A DNA stretch of 64,000 bases from UBA4742 sp037138595 (GCA_037138595.1 JBAXIB010000002.1:90392-154391); one strand, 5' to 3'; positions 9,284 through 19,207 are shown, numbered from the stretch's first letter. Program-made: numbers and translations. The notes: generated by a model from the letters alone, not told the origin.

Positions 9284-10051
9284 ATGGGCCTGCTTGACGG
9301 GAAAAATCTGGTGATAACTGGAGTCCTTACGGACTCATCGATCGCGTTCGGAGTCGCCAAGCTCGCGCAGCGCGAAGGGGCTGAAATCGTGTTGACCGGA
9401 GCAGGTCGCGGCCTGTCGCTTACCCAGCGCACCGCTCGGAAACTTACCAACGCTGTCGAAGTCATTGAATTCGACGTCGCAAATCCCGAACACGTTCCCG
9501 AGTTGCATGCACAGCTTGCGCAGCGATGGGATCGCGTCGATGGCGCATTGCACGCCATTGGTTTTGCGCCACCGGTTTGTCTCGGTGGCACCTTCATGGA
9601 TGCCCAATGGGACGACGTCGGTGTCGCGCTGAACATCTCGGCCTATTCCTACAAGGCTCTCGCCGAAGCTGTCGCACCACTCATGGGACACGGCGGGTCA
9701 CTCGTTGGGCTCGACTTTGACGCAACAGTGACCTGGCCCGCCTACGACTGGATGGGCGTTGCGAAAGCAGCATTCGAGTCTACTTCGCGCTACCTCGCCC
9801 GCTATCTCGGCCCCCAAGGTATTCGTGTCAACTTGGTTGCAGCGGGACCAATTAAGACAATTGCTGCTCGCTCCATTCCTGGTTTCAAACAGTTCGAAGA
9901 CGTGTGGGCAGAACGCGCTCCCCTGGGTTGGGATGTTTCGGATTCAACCGCGGTCGCCAAGGCGTGCGTCGCGTTATTATCGGATTGGTTTCCGCAAACT
10001 ACCGGCGAGATTGTGCACGTTGACGGCGGTTATCACACCACGGGGGCTTGA
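9284..10051 (+). CDS. fabI: Enoyl-[acyl-carrier-protein] reductase, FabI/InhA type
   Basis: This 255-residue SDR-fold reductase starts MGLLDGKNLVITGVLTDSSI, the InhA-like opening, and keeps the catalytic Tyr154-x6-Lys161 pair. It uses NADH to saturate the enoyl-ACP double bond in the last step of type II fatty acid elongation. GGAGGG four bases before the ATG at 9284 fixes this start; an upstream in-frame ATG at 9173 lacks a site and its extra residues look non-coding. No fabG lies next to it. Confidence 0.9.
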   Translation: MGLLDGKNLVITGVLTDSSIAFGVAKLAQREGAEIVLTGAGRGLSLTQRTARKLTNAVEVIEFDVANPEHVPELHAQLAQRWDRVDGALHAIGFAPPVCLGGTFMDAQWDDVGVALNISAYSYKALAEAVAPLMGHGGSLVGLDFDATVTWPAYDWMGVAKAAFESTSRYLARYLGPQGIRVNLVAAGPIKTIAARSIPGFKQFEDVWAERAPLGWDVSDSTAVAKACVALLSDWFPQTTGEIVHVDGGYHTTGA

Positions 10052-10109
10052 CCACTCAGCACACGCACGCAGCGCCGATGCAGTCGGTCGACCCAGCGTT
10101 GCGGCTCCT

Positions 10110-11516
10110 TCAGTCGAGTGCATCTTCGGTTAGTAAGTATGAAGGATTGGCAACCCGTAATTGGGCGACAACATCTCGCCACACATCATGGCGAACTTGA
10201 TCTAGCACCGCGTCTACTTCACCGGAACGAATAGCGCGCGCCAATTCAGCATCGTTCCTAAAACCCAAGGCACCAAGTCGCAGTTCATGATCGACAATGG
10301 GCGCTGGGCCGGCCGCCAATTCTCGCTCGACCAAAGCCAAGACTTTGGCCGCGACCCGAGTATGGAAGTTCACCCGACCTTGGGTCGCGCTCATGACATC
10401 GCGCTCGAGGAACTCGCGAACCGCGACTACCAATTCGCCCGCCGACATTGATCCATACACATTTGGGGTCGATGTCGATTCATCGTCGCGCTCCGAGACC
10501 TCAGCCGACGCCGCGGCGTCCGGAGGTCGAGCACCAATCAGATTCAAAACGTCGTACTCGTTTTCGCAAACTCGTCGACCGATAGCGGCCAATTCGACTG
10601 AACGGCTCGAACCAGAAAGGTGACTCGCTGCTTGAACAATGCAGATCACCCCCCACCGCAATGTGCCGAGCACCTCCCACCAACGAATCGCAGCTGGATC
10701 GATGTGCACCCCCGACACGTTTTCGTATGCGTCGATCAGTTCGTCATAAGTACCCAGACCAGCAACCGGCAGGTCAGAACCGAAGCGCCATGCTCGGACG
10801 CACAACCACCCGAGGTCCTCGCGAGGGTCCCCCAAATGGGCGAGCTCCCAGTCAAGAACTCCACGCAACCCTTGTTCATCGACCATGAAGTTCCCGAGGC
10901 GGAAATCGCCATGCACCACCGTCGGCGTGACCGATGCAGGGCGATGATCTTCAAGCCACCGCAGACCAAGTTCGAATGCAGGATGTGGCTCTCCGAGATA
11001 GTCAATCAATCCAGCTAATTGCGAAACCGGCTCTTGATTAACCAAATAGCTCGCCGCGTCGATCGGCACCGCATGCACCGCAGCGAGCGCTTCAGCACAT
11101 TCGCGAACCAAACGCGAACGAGCTGGGGCGAATTCGTCGTCTCGCAGAATCCGCCGAGCAATGGTTTCGCCATCAATGCGACCCATCACGAGAAATGGCG
11201 AACCAACTATCGCGACGTCGTCTGACGCTGCGATGACCGGAGCGACCGGAACGCCCGCAACGGCGGCGGCCCGCAACAACCCCGACTCGCCGACCATCGA
11301 CGCAGCACCGCCCATGACTCCAGGGCGTATGCGTTGCAAGATCAACCGTTCCAAACCACCGCTGATGGCATCAAGTAAATCGAACGCCCAAGTCTCGCGA
11401 GAAGCGCCACCGGACATTCGTCCAAGGTCTCGAACCTCGAGGCCCTCACGCCCAAGCGATTGTTCGAGGAATACGGCGAGACGTTCAGCGATGTCGTCGT
11501 TGTCTCCCATAGCCAA
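10110..11516 (-). CDS. APH-fold phosphotransferase with C-terminal DUF6285-like domain
   Basis: In this 468-residue protein the first 320 or so residues form an aminoglycoside-phosphotransferase/ACAD10-like kinase fold with the catalytic loop VVHGDFRLGNF and the metal-binding LDWELAHLGDPREDLGW. The remaining part resembles DUF6285, a small helical domain often attached to such kinases beside acyl-CoA dehydrogenase genes. Relatives (ACAD10/11 N-terminal domains) phosphorylate hydroxyacyl-CoAs during breakdown. No acyl-CoA dehydrogenase is adjacent. It is more likely metabolic than a drug-resistance enzyme. Confidence 0.8.
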   Translation of the reverse strand: MAMGDNDDIAERLAVFLEQSLGREGLEVRDLGRMSGGASRETWAFDLLDAISGGLERLILQRIRPGVMGGAASMVGESGLLRAAAVAGVPVAPVIAASDDVAIVGSPFLVMGRIDGETIARRILRDDEFAPARSRLVRECAEALAAVHAVPIDAASYLVNQEPVSQLAGLIDYLGEPHPAFELGLRWLEDHRPASVTPTVVHGDFRLGNFMVDEQGLRGVLDWELAHLGDPREDLGWLCVRAWRFGSDLPVAGLGTYDELIDAYENVSGVHIDPAAIRWWEVLGTLRWGVICIVQAASHLSGSSRSVELAAIGRRVCENEYDVLNLIGARPPDAAASAEVSERDDESTSTPNVYGSMSAGELVVAVREFLERDVMSATQGRVNFHTRVAAKVLALVERELAAGPAPIVDHELRLGALGFRNDAELARAIRSGEVDAVLDQVRHDVWRDVVAQLRVANPSYLLTEDALD

Positions 11517-11636
11517 AGAACGCTACCCGCGTCACATACAGGCCAACCGCATTGCCACCCGACACGCCTCGTCGCCCATGGCCAGATGCGAAGTGGTTAG
11601 GACTTCAACCCTTCAGCAGCGCTGTGCGCGGCCAAG

Positions 11637-12689
11637 TCAGTCAGCCTCAGGATCAAACTCGTCAAGGATCTCGCCCACAATCTCTTCTAGGAGGTCTTCG
11701 AGGGTGACGATCCCTGCGGTGCCGCCGGTTGGATCGGTGACCAGCGCGAAGTGCACGCGTGCCCGTTGCATCGCGAGCAGAAGGTCTTGGAGCGCTCGAT
11801 CGCAGGGGACCACCAGCATCCGACGGGCCAGACGAATAGGCACTGGAGAATCCGCCGTTTCGGGCCCCAACATCAAGAGGTCCTTCACGTGGACAAATCC
11901 ACGAATGTCGTCGATCCCACCCGGACCATGAACCGGCAGTCGCGAGTGTCCGCACCTCACCGCTAACGACTCAGCCTCTCGCACCGTCGTTTCATTGGTG
12001 ATGGCCTGAATGTCGTCTCGACCGATCATCACTGCGGCGGCGTCGCGGCCCCCAAAATCGAGCACTCCAGTGAGGATCCCATGCTCAGCATCTTCGATCA
12101 AACCTTCGTCGCGTGAAGCAGTCAACATCACCGTCAACTCAGCGGCCGTTGGGGTTGAAGACAGACTGTCACGGGGCTGAATCCCGAATGCTCGAACCAC
12201 CACGTTGCTCATCCAATTCAAAATTCGAATGACTGGCCGAAACACAAACAGGTATGCCCGATTGGCCAACACGATTCGGCGGAGGGTGTGCTCTGGATCC
12301 GCCAGCGCAATGCTTTTGGGAACCATCTCTCCTAAGACCATGTGCAAAAAGACCACGAACGCCAAACTGAGGATTGCGGCAATGGTGTGACCAGCTGCCG
12401 GCGGCAGATGTACCGCCGCCATCACTGGCTCGATGAGCCCGGCAATTTTCGGTTCAGCAACGAGGCCAAGTGCAAGCGATGCCATGGTGATGCCCAATTG
12501 TGCGCCGGCAAGTTGCATCGTGATGTCGCCTGAGGCTTCGACTGCCAGCCGATCCGAACGGGTTCCTCCATCGGCGCGCTCTTCGAGCTTCGTGCGCCGC
12601 GAACCAACCAACGAGAACTCGAGTGCGACGAAAAATCCGTTCACGACGAGGAGACAAAAAGACACGACAAGTGCCACCCAGATCGTCAT
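11637..12689 (-). CDS. CNNM/CBS-domain membrane protein (short form)
   Basis: The 350-residue protein has an N-terminal CNNM (DUF21) membrane domain with about four helices, containing NGFFVALEFSLVGSRRTKLE and QLGITMASLALG. A CBS pair follows (about residues 205-330), ending ITLEDLLEEIVGEILDEFD. It stops soon after this, so it lacks the CorC_HlyC domain that its upstream partner has. The ATG overlaps the stop of that partner as ATGA. CNNM proteins are linked to magnesium or cobalt efflux; older annotations call them haemolysins, without good evidence for that here. Confidence 0.85.
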   Translation of the reverse strand: MTIWVALVVSFCLLVVNGFFVALEFSLVGSRRTKLEERADGGTRSDRLAVEASGDITMQLAGAQLGITMASLALGLVAEPKIAGLIEPVMAAVHLPPAAGHTIAAILSLAFVVFLHMVLGEMVPKSIALADPEHTLRRIVLANRAYLFVFRPVIRILNWMSNVVVRAFGIQPRDSLSSTPTAAELTVMLTASRDEGLIEDAEHGILTGVLDFGGRDAAAVMIGRDDIQAITNETTVREAESLAVRCGHSRLPVHGPGGIDDIRGFVHVKDLLMLGPETADSPVPIRLARRMLVVPCDRALQDLLLAMQRARVHFALVTDPTGGTAGIVTLEDLLEEIVGEILDEFDPEAD

Positions 12690-13978
12690 GAACGGTCACC
12701 GTGATCATCGATACCGATGCGAACTGTGGCAACCCGCAAGCCATCCATCGCCACCACCTCGAGAGTCCACTGCCCAAAGGCACACTTCTCGCCGACCTCG
12801 GGGATTCGCCCCAAACGATCGAGAACAAATCCCGCCAGCGTTTCGTAATCGCCGTCAGGCGGGTGAAACCCGGTTCGTTCTTCGACCTCGTCGGGATGCA
12901 GCGAGCCAGAAAGTTCCCACGGTCCGGCACCGAACCCATGAGCCGTCAGCCGCGATTGTGGCGGATCATACTCATCGTCGATTTCACCAACAATCTCTTC
13001 GACAACATCCTCAAGGGTGATAATGCCAGCGGTACCGCCGTGTTCATCTACGACTATTGCGAGGTGGTTACGCGATGACTGCATGTCACCGAGCAGGCCA
13101 TACAGCGCCCTCGTCTCCGGCACGACCACTACATCGCCCATGATTTCGCCAACAGTCGTTTTCAGCCGCTCATGGGCAGGCACGGCTCCTACGGCTTTGA
13201 CTAAGACAACCCCCACGATGTCATCGAGGTCGCCACGATAGACAGGAAATCGAGAGAATCCCGTCAGGCTTGCGAGGTCGAGTAACTCGACGGCCGAGGC
13301 GTCCGTTTCCAATGCGGCGATGCGACCTCGAGGCACTAACGCATCAGCCACGGTCTTGTCAGCAAAACGAACCGATCGCACGAAAAGCATCGACGCACTC
13401 GATCCAATCATTCCCCCTTCCGCAGACGCAGTGAGCAATCGGCTGAGTTCGGGCAGCGAGCGCACCGATTCAAGTTCGTCCCGGGGTTCAACTCCGACCA
13501 GGCGAACCGCCACATTTGCTGCGCGATTGAGCACCCGAATGATTGGACCGAAGATGATCCCGTAGATCTGAAGAAACGGCGCAAGAATCATGGCCGTCGG
13601 TTCAGGCCTCGCGATCGCGATCGTCTTAGGCGTTAACTCCCCCAACACCATCTGTAAAACCGTCGCGATGATCAGCGCAAGCACGATCGCCAGCGCGGAA
13701 ACAATGCTTGAGCTCACGACGGGGGCAAGCAGCGGTTCGATAAGCCGCGCAATGAGTGGACCAGCCAAAAATCCAAGCATCAACGATGTCACTGTTATGC
13801 CAAGTTGGGCACCGGCGAGTGCTAGCGATAGTCGTCGTAGCAGCAAACGAGCGAGGCGAGCGCGTCGCACCCCGCGGTCAGCGAGTCCATCGATTCGGGC
13901 GCGATCGGTCGCGACTAGCGCGAACTCCGCCGCAACGAATACGCCGTTGACAACGATGAGAATGAGGACGGCAAGCAA
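12686..13978 (-). CDS. CNNM/CBS/CorC_HlyC membrane protein (long form)
   Basis: This 430-residue paralogue has the CNNM membrane domain (NGVFVAAEFALVATDRARID), a CBS pair (about 190-330, with HGGTAGIITLEDVVEEIVGE), and a C-terminal CorC_HlyC domain near 345-425. The start is a TTG at 13978; upstream in-frame sequence soon reaches a TGA and offers no ATG. The gene is first in a two-gene unit with the short form. Tandem long and short CNNM genes may form a heteromer. Divalent metal homeostasis is the likely role. Confidence 0.85.
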   Translation of the reverse strand: MLAVLILIVVNGVFVAAEFALVATDRARIDGLADRGVRRARLARLLLRRLSLALAGAQLGITVTSLMLGFLAGPLIARLIEPLLAPVVSSSIVSALAIVLALIIATVLQMVLGELTPKTIAIARPEPTAMILAPFLQIYGIIFGPIIRVLNRAANVAVRLVGVEPRDELESVRSLPELSRLLTASAEGGMIGSSASMLFVRSVRFADKTVADALVPRGRIAALETDASAVELLDLASLTGFSRFPVYRGDLDDIVGVVLVKAVGAVPAHERLKTTVGEIMGDVVVVPETRALYGLLGDMQSSRNHLAIVVDEHGGTAGIITLEDVVEEIVGEIDDEYDPPQSRLTAHGFGAGPWELSGSLHPDEVEERTGFHPPDGDYETLAGFVLDRLGRIPEVGEKCAFGQWTLEVVAMDGLRVATVRIGIDDHGDRS

Positions 13979-14093
13979 GCCAAGTGCAGTAGTGATTCTG
14001 TAAGTGTCGCGGACTCACCGCACGTTCGGTGCCATGGACCACAATTTGATCAAACGGGTTGGTCGGCGTGCATGCCACTCGATGAGGAACCAT

Positions 14094-15017
14094 TCACGAT
14101 TGGTCGATCACCACTACGCCGGATCGCACCGCAGGATCTCCCTGACCATTGCGCACCTCGAACCACACCTCAAGCTCAAGACTTCCAATCACACCGCGCT
14201 GACGTTGCCGACATTCCGTTATTTCAATCGTGATGGTTGATGGCATCATCACCATGGCGCCAAAGCGACCGGCAATTCTTCGAACTCGAGCAGGATCACC
14301 ATCGGCGAATTCATCAACGATTCGACTCACTGCCATCGCGAGAAATGCGGTGCCGTGAAGGATGATCCCTGGCAGGCCTGCAGCCTGCGCTGTGACAACA
14401 TCGGTGTGAATGGGGTTCCAAATACGGGCACATTCGGTATAGATATGGGCTGCTTGCGCACCAATGTGCTGGTGCCAACGCGTCTGCTGCGTCACACCGA
14501 CCGTCTGCTGTCGATGAGACGCAACAACCATCGGAGCAGCAATTTCGGCTGGCGCTGGACGGTCAATCCCTTCAACCGAAACACCTAAAAAGATCGAGCC
14601 CATCCGTGTACTGAAGACGATGTCGCCCACCGCGTCGACCGTGTCGAGTCGCAAGACCTCATAAGCCCCGGGTGTGCGCTTTTCGATGCCTTCAACTACC
14701 GCTGTTGTGCGTAGCAGTTCACCGGGGCGAGCCAATCGAACGATTTGCACCTCGTGGGAGGCATGAACGCCGCGAATCCGTTCAGCGATCGGGAGCATGC
14801 TTCGGGCCACCAAATCGCGAGCAGCGAGCACAACCGGCCACTCCAAACAAACTGGAAACAGCGGATGGGTCACAATTCCAATCGGCGACGAGGTATCGCT
14901 ATAGCGGGTATTCAGATCCCCGATGCCGGCGGCGTAGGCCATTATCCAGCGAGCATCAACGAAGTGGTCGAACGATTCGGTAGCGCGGCCAACGGCAGAC
15001 GATGGGAGGGGCATCAT
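14094..15017 (-). CDS. MaoC-like double hotdog dehydratase
   Basis: The 307-residue protein shows two hotdog halves. The first (about 1-150) resembles the FAS1-like or HTD2 N-terminal dehydratase domain with IMAYAAGIGD. The second has the MaoC/R-hydratase signature around RIWNPIHTDVVTAQAAGLPG, including the Asp/His hydratase pair, followed by ILHGTAFLAMAVSR. It probably hydrates an enoyl-CoA or dehydrates a 3-hydroxyacyl thioester. GAGG before the ATG at 15017 supports this start over a frame opening at 15059. It diverges from the ABC exporter operon. Confidence 0.8.
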   Translation of the reverse strand: MMPLPSSAVGRATESFDHFVDARWIMAYAAGIGDLNTRYSDTSSPIGIVTHPLFPVCLEWPVVLAARDLVARSMLPIAERIRGVHASHEVQIVRLARPGELLRTTAVVEGIEKRTPGAYEVLRLDTVDAVGDIVFSTRMGSIFLGVSVEGIDRPAPAEIAAPMVVASHRQQTVGVTQQTRWHQHIGAQAAHIYTECARIWNPIHTDVVTAQAAGLPGIILHGTAFLAMAVSRIVDEFADGDPARVRRIAGRFGAMVMMPSTITIEITECRQRQRGVIGSLELEVWFEVRNGQGDPAVRSGVVVIDQS

Positions 15018-15126
15018 TCGATCCTCGCACACCTCAAAGCGATGGATCCGCCGAAGCAATGAACTCGGACTCCGGTTGCGGATGCCGCGACTACGCGGGG
15101 GCTACACCTTGAGCGGTAAGTTCGTA

Positions 15127-15162
15127 CCATGACGTTTGACCAAGGGGCTCGTGACGTCATGG
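15127..15162. promoter_or_regulatory. Inverted repeat upstream of the ABC exporter operon
   Basis: CCATGACGT at 15127-15135 and its exact complement ACGTCATGG at 15154-15162 are separated by 18 bases and end 40 bases before the first ABC gene. The right arm also contains the palindrome TGACGTCA. This arrangement suits a dimeric repressor binding site in the divergent region between the MaoC gene and the exporter. No regulator gene is adjacent. Confidence 0.35.
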
Positions 15163-15202
15163 ACACATGTAGCGTCCTGACCTTGACTCGCAACTGCCTG
15201 AG

Positions 15203-17242
15203 GTGGGTCTTTCCAACCAGCCATCGATGTCAAACTCGATGACGTCACTTTCGTCAACGACGGATGGCAGCGACCAAAGCATCCTGGAACTCGACGTCGA
15301 CGAATTCCAGCCAGTAGCCGAGGTCGCTCGCTATCGAGCGCCGCGCGCCACCATCAACCCCGATCAAAGTTTGGGTTGGGTTCGACGCGTCTGGCCCATC
15401 GTGATGACCTACAAACTTTTGTTGTTCTCGTCGATCGGACTCGGCGTGGTGTCAATCGCGATCAATGTCACGATCCCGTTGGTGACTGCACGAGCGATCG
15501 ACAACGCTCTCATCGACCGAACGGCACCCCTTTTGCGATTCGTCGTACTGCTCGTCATTCTTGGGATCGCGCGCGGTCTTTTGTCCTATGGCTATCGCTT
15601 CGGCCTCTACAAGATGGCGTTTCGTATCGAAACCGATTTGCGGTCGATTATCTTTCGACACCTGTCCACATTGTCATTTTCGTTTTATGACCGAGTGCAG
15701 TCCGGTCAGTTAATTTCACGCGCCAATTCCGACATTCGATCCTTGCAAATGTTCCTCGCATTCGCTCCACTCATTGGCCTGTCGATCCTCAGCTTTGTGT
15801 TGGCACTCATCCTGATGCTGTCGATCAGTGTGTCATTGACCTTGGTGTCGATTGCATGCCTTCCCGGCGTGTACGTCCTCGGCGTATTGCTTCGCAATCA
15901 AATCTTTCCGCTCTCGTGGATCGTGCAAGCGCGAACGGCAGACGTCGCAACAATCGTCGATGAAAACGTCAACGGAGTCCGGGTCGTTCGCAGTTTTGCC
16001 GCCGAGCAACAACAAATTCGCCACCTCGCACGATCAGCTCGGCGCCTACAGTGGGCCAACATCGCCACGGTAAATTCCCGCGCTCGTTACACACCGATAA
16101 TGGAAAATCTTCCTCGCGTTGGACTCGTCGTCGTCTTGTTGTATGGAGGCTGGCTCGTCATCGACGGCCAACTTCAACTCGGCGTGCTTATTGCGTTCAA
16201 TGCCTACATCCTGATGATGCAGACGCCTTTTCGACTCCTTGGCTTTTTCATGATGCTGCAACAACGCGCTGCTGCATCGGCCGAACGCATTTATGAAATC
16301 CTTGACGAATCATCGAATCTGACTCAACGACCCACAGCCGCGAAGCTGCGAGATCCAACGGGCCGCATCGAGTTTCGGAATGTCCGGTTTGGCTATCGCG
16401 ACCCTGTAGTTGTCAGTGACGACGATTCCGGCGACGAACAGCCTGATACCACCGACGTCCTCGTCGATTTCAATCTCGTCGTCGAACCAGGCGAAACCGT
16501 CGCCCTCGTCGGTCGCACCGGTTCAGGGAAGTCGACCGTCGCTCGCCTTCTCCCCCGTTTTTATGATGTACGAGCGGGACAGGTACTCATCGATGGCACC
16601 GACGTCCGCGATCTCACCATCACGAGTCTCCGTGCCAACGTTGGGCTGGTACTCGACGAGCCATTTCTATTCTCGGTATCGGTTCGTGAAAATATTGCCT
16701 ACGGCCGACCCGACGCGCCGATCGATCAAGTCATCGCTGCTGCAGTTGCGGCCCAAGCCGATGAGTTCATTTCCGAATTGCCCGGCGGATACGACGCAAT
16801 CATCGGAGAACGCGGTTACACACTTTCGGGTGGGCAACGACAACGAATCGCTCTAGCCCGAACTTTTTTGGTGAATCCGAGATTGCTGGTGCTCGATGAC
16901 GCCACGAGCGCGATCGATGTTCAAGTCGAATCACGTATCCACGAAGCGCTCGAACTACTGCTTCGCGATCGAACCACGATCGTGATAGCCCATCGACTTT
17001 CAACAATCAGCCTCGCTGACCGGGTGGCGCTTCTCGAAGGTGGTCGAGTCATCGCCACCGGCACCCACGCTCATCTCATGGCAACCGATCCGAGATATGT
17101 CGAAGTGTTGGCCAGAACCGAGAGCGACGAGATCGCCAGCGAAGCGGTCCGCGTCGGACGCGCCGAATTGGACCTGGCCGAACGAGCAACCGAAAAGGTC
17201 ATGGTTCGCGAGGCTGGAGTCGTTGGGGATGTCGACCAATGA
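15203..17242 (+). CDS. ABC exporter half-transporter with degenerate ATPase site
   Basis: This 679-residue half-transporter has a six-helix type I exporter domain (about 70-350) and an NBD. Walker A is GRTGSGKST and the signature is the canonical LSGGQRQ. Two catalytic positions are changed: the Q-loop Gln is Asp (VLDEPFLF where VPQEPFLF is usual), and the Walker B glutamate is Asp (LVLDDATSA). Such changes mark the degenerate subunit of heterodimeric exporters. It starts at a GTG (15203) without a good ribosome site, and an ATG at 15227 is possible. The stop overlaps the start of the partner gene as ATGA. Confidence 0.9.
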   Translation: MGLSNQPSMSNSMTSLSSTTDGSDQSILELDVDEFQPVAEVARYRAPRATINPDQSLGWVRRVWPIVMTYKLLLFSSIGLGVVSIAINVTIPLVTARAIDNALIDRTAPLLRFVVLLVILGIARGLLSYGYRFGLYKMAFRIETDLRSIIFRHLSTLSFSFYDRVQSGQLISRANSDIRSLQMFLAFAPLIGLSILSFVLALILMLSISVSLTLVSIACLPGVYVLGVLLRNQIFPLSWIVQARTADVATIVDENVNGVRVVRSFAAEQQQIRHLARSARRLQWANIATVNSRARYTPIMENLPRVGLVVVLLYGGWLVIDGQLQLGVLIAFNAYILMMQTPFRLLGFFMMLQQRAAASAERIYEILDESSNLTQRPTAAKLRDPTGRIEFRNVRFGYRDPVVVSDDDSGDEQPDTTDVLVDFNLVVEPGETVALVGRTGSGKSTVARLLPRFYDVRAGQVLIDGTDVRDLTITSLRANVGLVLDEPFLFSVSVRENIAYGRPDAPIDQVIAAAVAAQADEFISELPGGYDAIIGERGYTLSGGQRQRIALARTFLVNPRLLVLDDATSAIDVQVESRIHEALELLLRDRTTIVIAHRLSTISLADRVALLEGGRVIATGTHAHLMATDPRYVEVLARTESDEIASEAVRVGRAELDLAERATEKVMVREAGVVGDVDQ

Positions 17243-19170
17243 TGAGCTTCGGAGCGGCACCAGGGTCGCCATTCAGCGGGCCAGGGGCCACCGCATCAAG
17301 CGCGGCGGCAGGCCTGCCCTTCGCTGGAATCCCAACCGAACTTGCTCGCAAAGTCGAAGGAATCCTCGCGACAGAACCCGAGCACCCCGACGAAGTCATG
17401 GGGTTCAGCCAGATACCCAACGACGATGAGCAGTCACCGTTTACGTTGCGGTCGTTCGTCGGTCAACACCGGTCGAAAATGCTGGTGGCATTCGGACTCA
17501 TCGTATTAGAGACACTGGCTCAACAAGCCGGTCCGCTGCTCACAAAAATCGGCATCGACCGCGGCATTAGCCAAAAAGATATGGCGGTACTGCTCGTGGT
17601 GTCAGCAATCTATTTGGGCACAATCCTCATCAACGTTGGAGCTTCGCGTAGCCGAGTGTCGTTCACAGGTCGTCTCGGCGAACAGTTGATGTTTGAGTTG
17701 CGCCTGCGGGTCTTTTCCCATTTTCAACGGTTATCGCTCGAGTTTTTTACCGACGAAAAGGCTGGACGCCTGATGACCCGGATGACCAGTGACATCGACG
17801 CACTCACCACGTTGTTTCAAGACGGCCTCGTCAATCTCGGGGTCCAAGCACTTACCTTGGTCGTGATCGGCATTGTCCTGTTCGTCATGAGCCCAACCCT
17901 CGCCGTGATCACCATTGCGTTGGTCGTGCCAATCATGTTTTTGCTCACATTGTGGTTTCGGTCCGCAAGCGACCGCGGCTATCGACTCGTGCGCGACCGA
18001 ATCGCCGAAGTGCTCGCCGATCTCCAAGAGAGCCTCTCTGGCATTCGGATCATTGCTGCCCACAATCGTCGCGCCCACAACGTGATTCATCATGACAACG
18101 TGATCGGCAGCCACCTTGATGCCAATCTGCACACGTCAAAGGTTGGGGCAATTTATGGGCCCGCGACCGAGGTCGTCGGCGTTCTTGGCCAAGCCGCAAT
18201 CCTGCTGATCGGCGGCAACATGGTCCTCAATGGGACGCTGAGCTTGGGTGAACTCACTGCATTCGTGTTGTACCTCACCGCATTTTTCGCTCCGATCCAG
18301 CAACTCGTTCAGCTGTACAACACCTACCAACAGGGCCAGTCAGCAGTCACCAAATTGCGTGACCTACTTGGCACCGCGCCCTCCGTTGCGGAGGCACCCG
18401 ACGCCGTTGACCTCCCATCGATCGCTGGGACTATCGACTTCGACACCGTCAGTTTTGGTTACCTCCGGTCAACGCCGGTGCTCGAAAAGGTGTCACTCCA
18501 CATTGCCGCTGGTGAGACATTCGCGCTCGTCGGTCCGACGGGTGCCGGAAAGTCAACAATCGCGAAATTGGTTACCCGTTTTTATGACCCAACCGAAGGG
18601 TCCGTAAGTATCGATGGGTTCAATCTGCGCGATGTCACCTTTCACTCGCTGCGAACCCAACTGGGCGTGGTTCCCCAAGAACCATTTCTCTTTGCTGGGA
18701 CTATTCGCGACAACGTGGCGTTCGCTCGACCATCGGCTACCGACGATGAGGTACGCGACGCGTGTCACGCCGTGGGCATCGACGATTTAATCGAGCGCCT
18801 TCCGGGTGGTCTTGACGCTGTTGTCCATGAACGAGGCTCGTCGCTCTCGTCGGGCGAACGACAACTCCTTGCACTCGCACGCGCCTTTCTGGCTCGCCCT
18901 CGCGTGTTGGTACTCGACGAAGCTACGTCGAACCTTGATTTGCGCTCGGAATCCCAAATCGATCGGGCGCTTGACGTCTTGCTCGAAGGCCGCACGGCGA
19001 TCATCATCGCCCATCGACTTGCTACCGCTATGCGCGCTGACCGAATCGCCGTCGTTGATCACGGATCGATCATCGAAATGGGCACGCATACTGAACTGAT
19101 CGCCCTTGGCGGTCACTATGGCGAGATGTACGCGACATGGATCGCTCATACGGTTGGCAGTTCTCAGTGA
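17239..19170 (+). CDS. ABC exporter half-transporter with intact catalytic glutamate
   Basis: The 643-residue partner of the preceding gene has the same six-helix domain plus NBD layout. Walker A is GPTGAGKST, the Q-loop is VPQEPFLF, and Walker B LVLDEATSNLD has the catalytic Glu. Its signature is instead non-canonical (LSSGERQ). Paired head to tail with subunit one, only one composite ATP site has all consensus residues: Walker A and B from this subunit and LSGGQ from the first. This is the known asymmetry of BmrCD or TM287/288-type exporters. Substrate is unknown; lipids or drugs are typical. Confidence 0.9.
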   Translation: MMSFGAAPGSPFSGPGATASSAAAGLPFAGIPTELARKVEGILATEPEHPDEVMGFSQIPNDDEQSPFTLRSFVGQHRSKMLVAFGLIVLETLAQQAGPLLTKIGIDRGISQKDMAVLLVVSAIYLGTILINVGASRSRVSFTGRLGEQLMFELRLRVFSHFQRLSLEFFTDEKAGRLMTRMTSDIDALTTLFQDGLVNLGVQALTLVVIGIVLFVMSPTLAVITIALVVPIMFLLTLWFRSASDRGYRLVRDRIAEVLADLQESLSGIRIIAAHNRRAHNVIHHDNVIGSHLDANLHTSKVGAIYGPATEVVGVLGQAAILLIGGNMVLNGTLSLGELTAFVLYLTAFFAPIQQLVQLYNTYQQGQSAVTKLRDLLGTAPSVAEAPDAVDLPSIAGTIDFDTVSFGYLRSTPVLEKVSLHIAAGETFALVGPTGAGKSTIAKLVTRFYDPTEGSVSIDGFNLRDVTFHSLRTQLGVVPQEPFLFAGTIRDNVAFARPSATDDEVRDACHAVGIDDLIERLPGGLDAVVHERGSSLSSGERQLLALARAFLARPRVLVLDEATSNLDLRSESQIDRALDVLLEGRTAIIIAHRLATAMRADRIAVVDHGSIIEMGTHTELIALGGHYGEMYATWIAHTVGSSQ

Positions 19171-19207
19171 CGATGCTCGGCGTCAGTAATCATGGCGACT
19201 GCTTCGA

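Noticed and set aside
10110..11516. Aminoglycoside resistance kinase
   Set aside because: The kinase carries the DUF6285-like tail and fits the ACAD10-like metabolic group; no resistance context is present.
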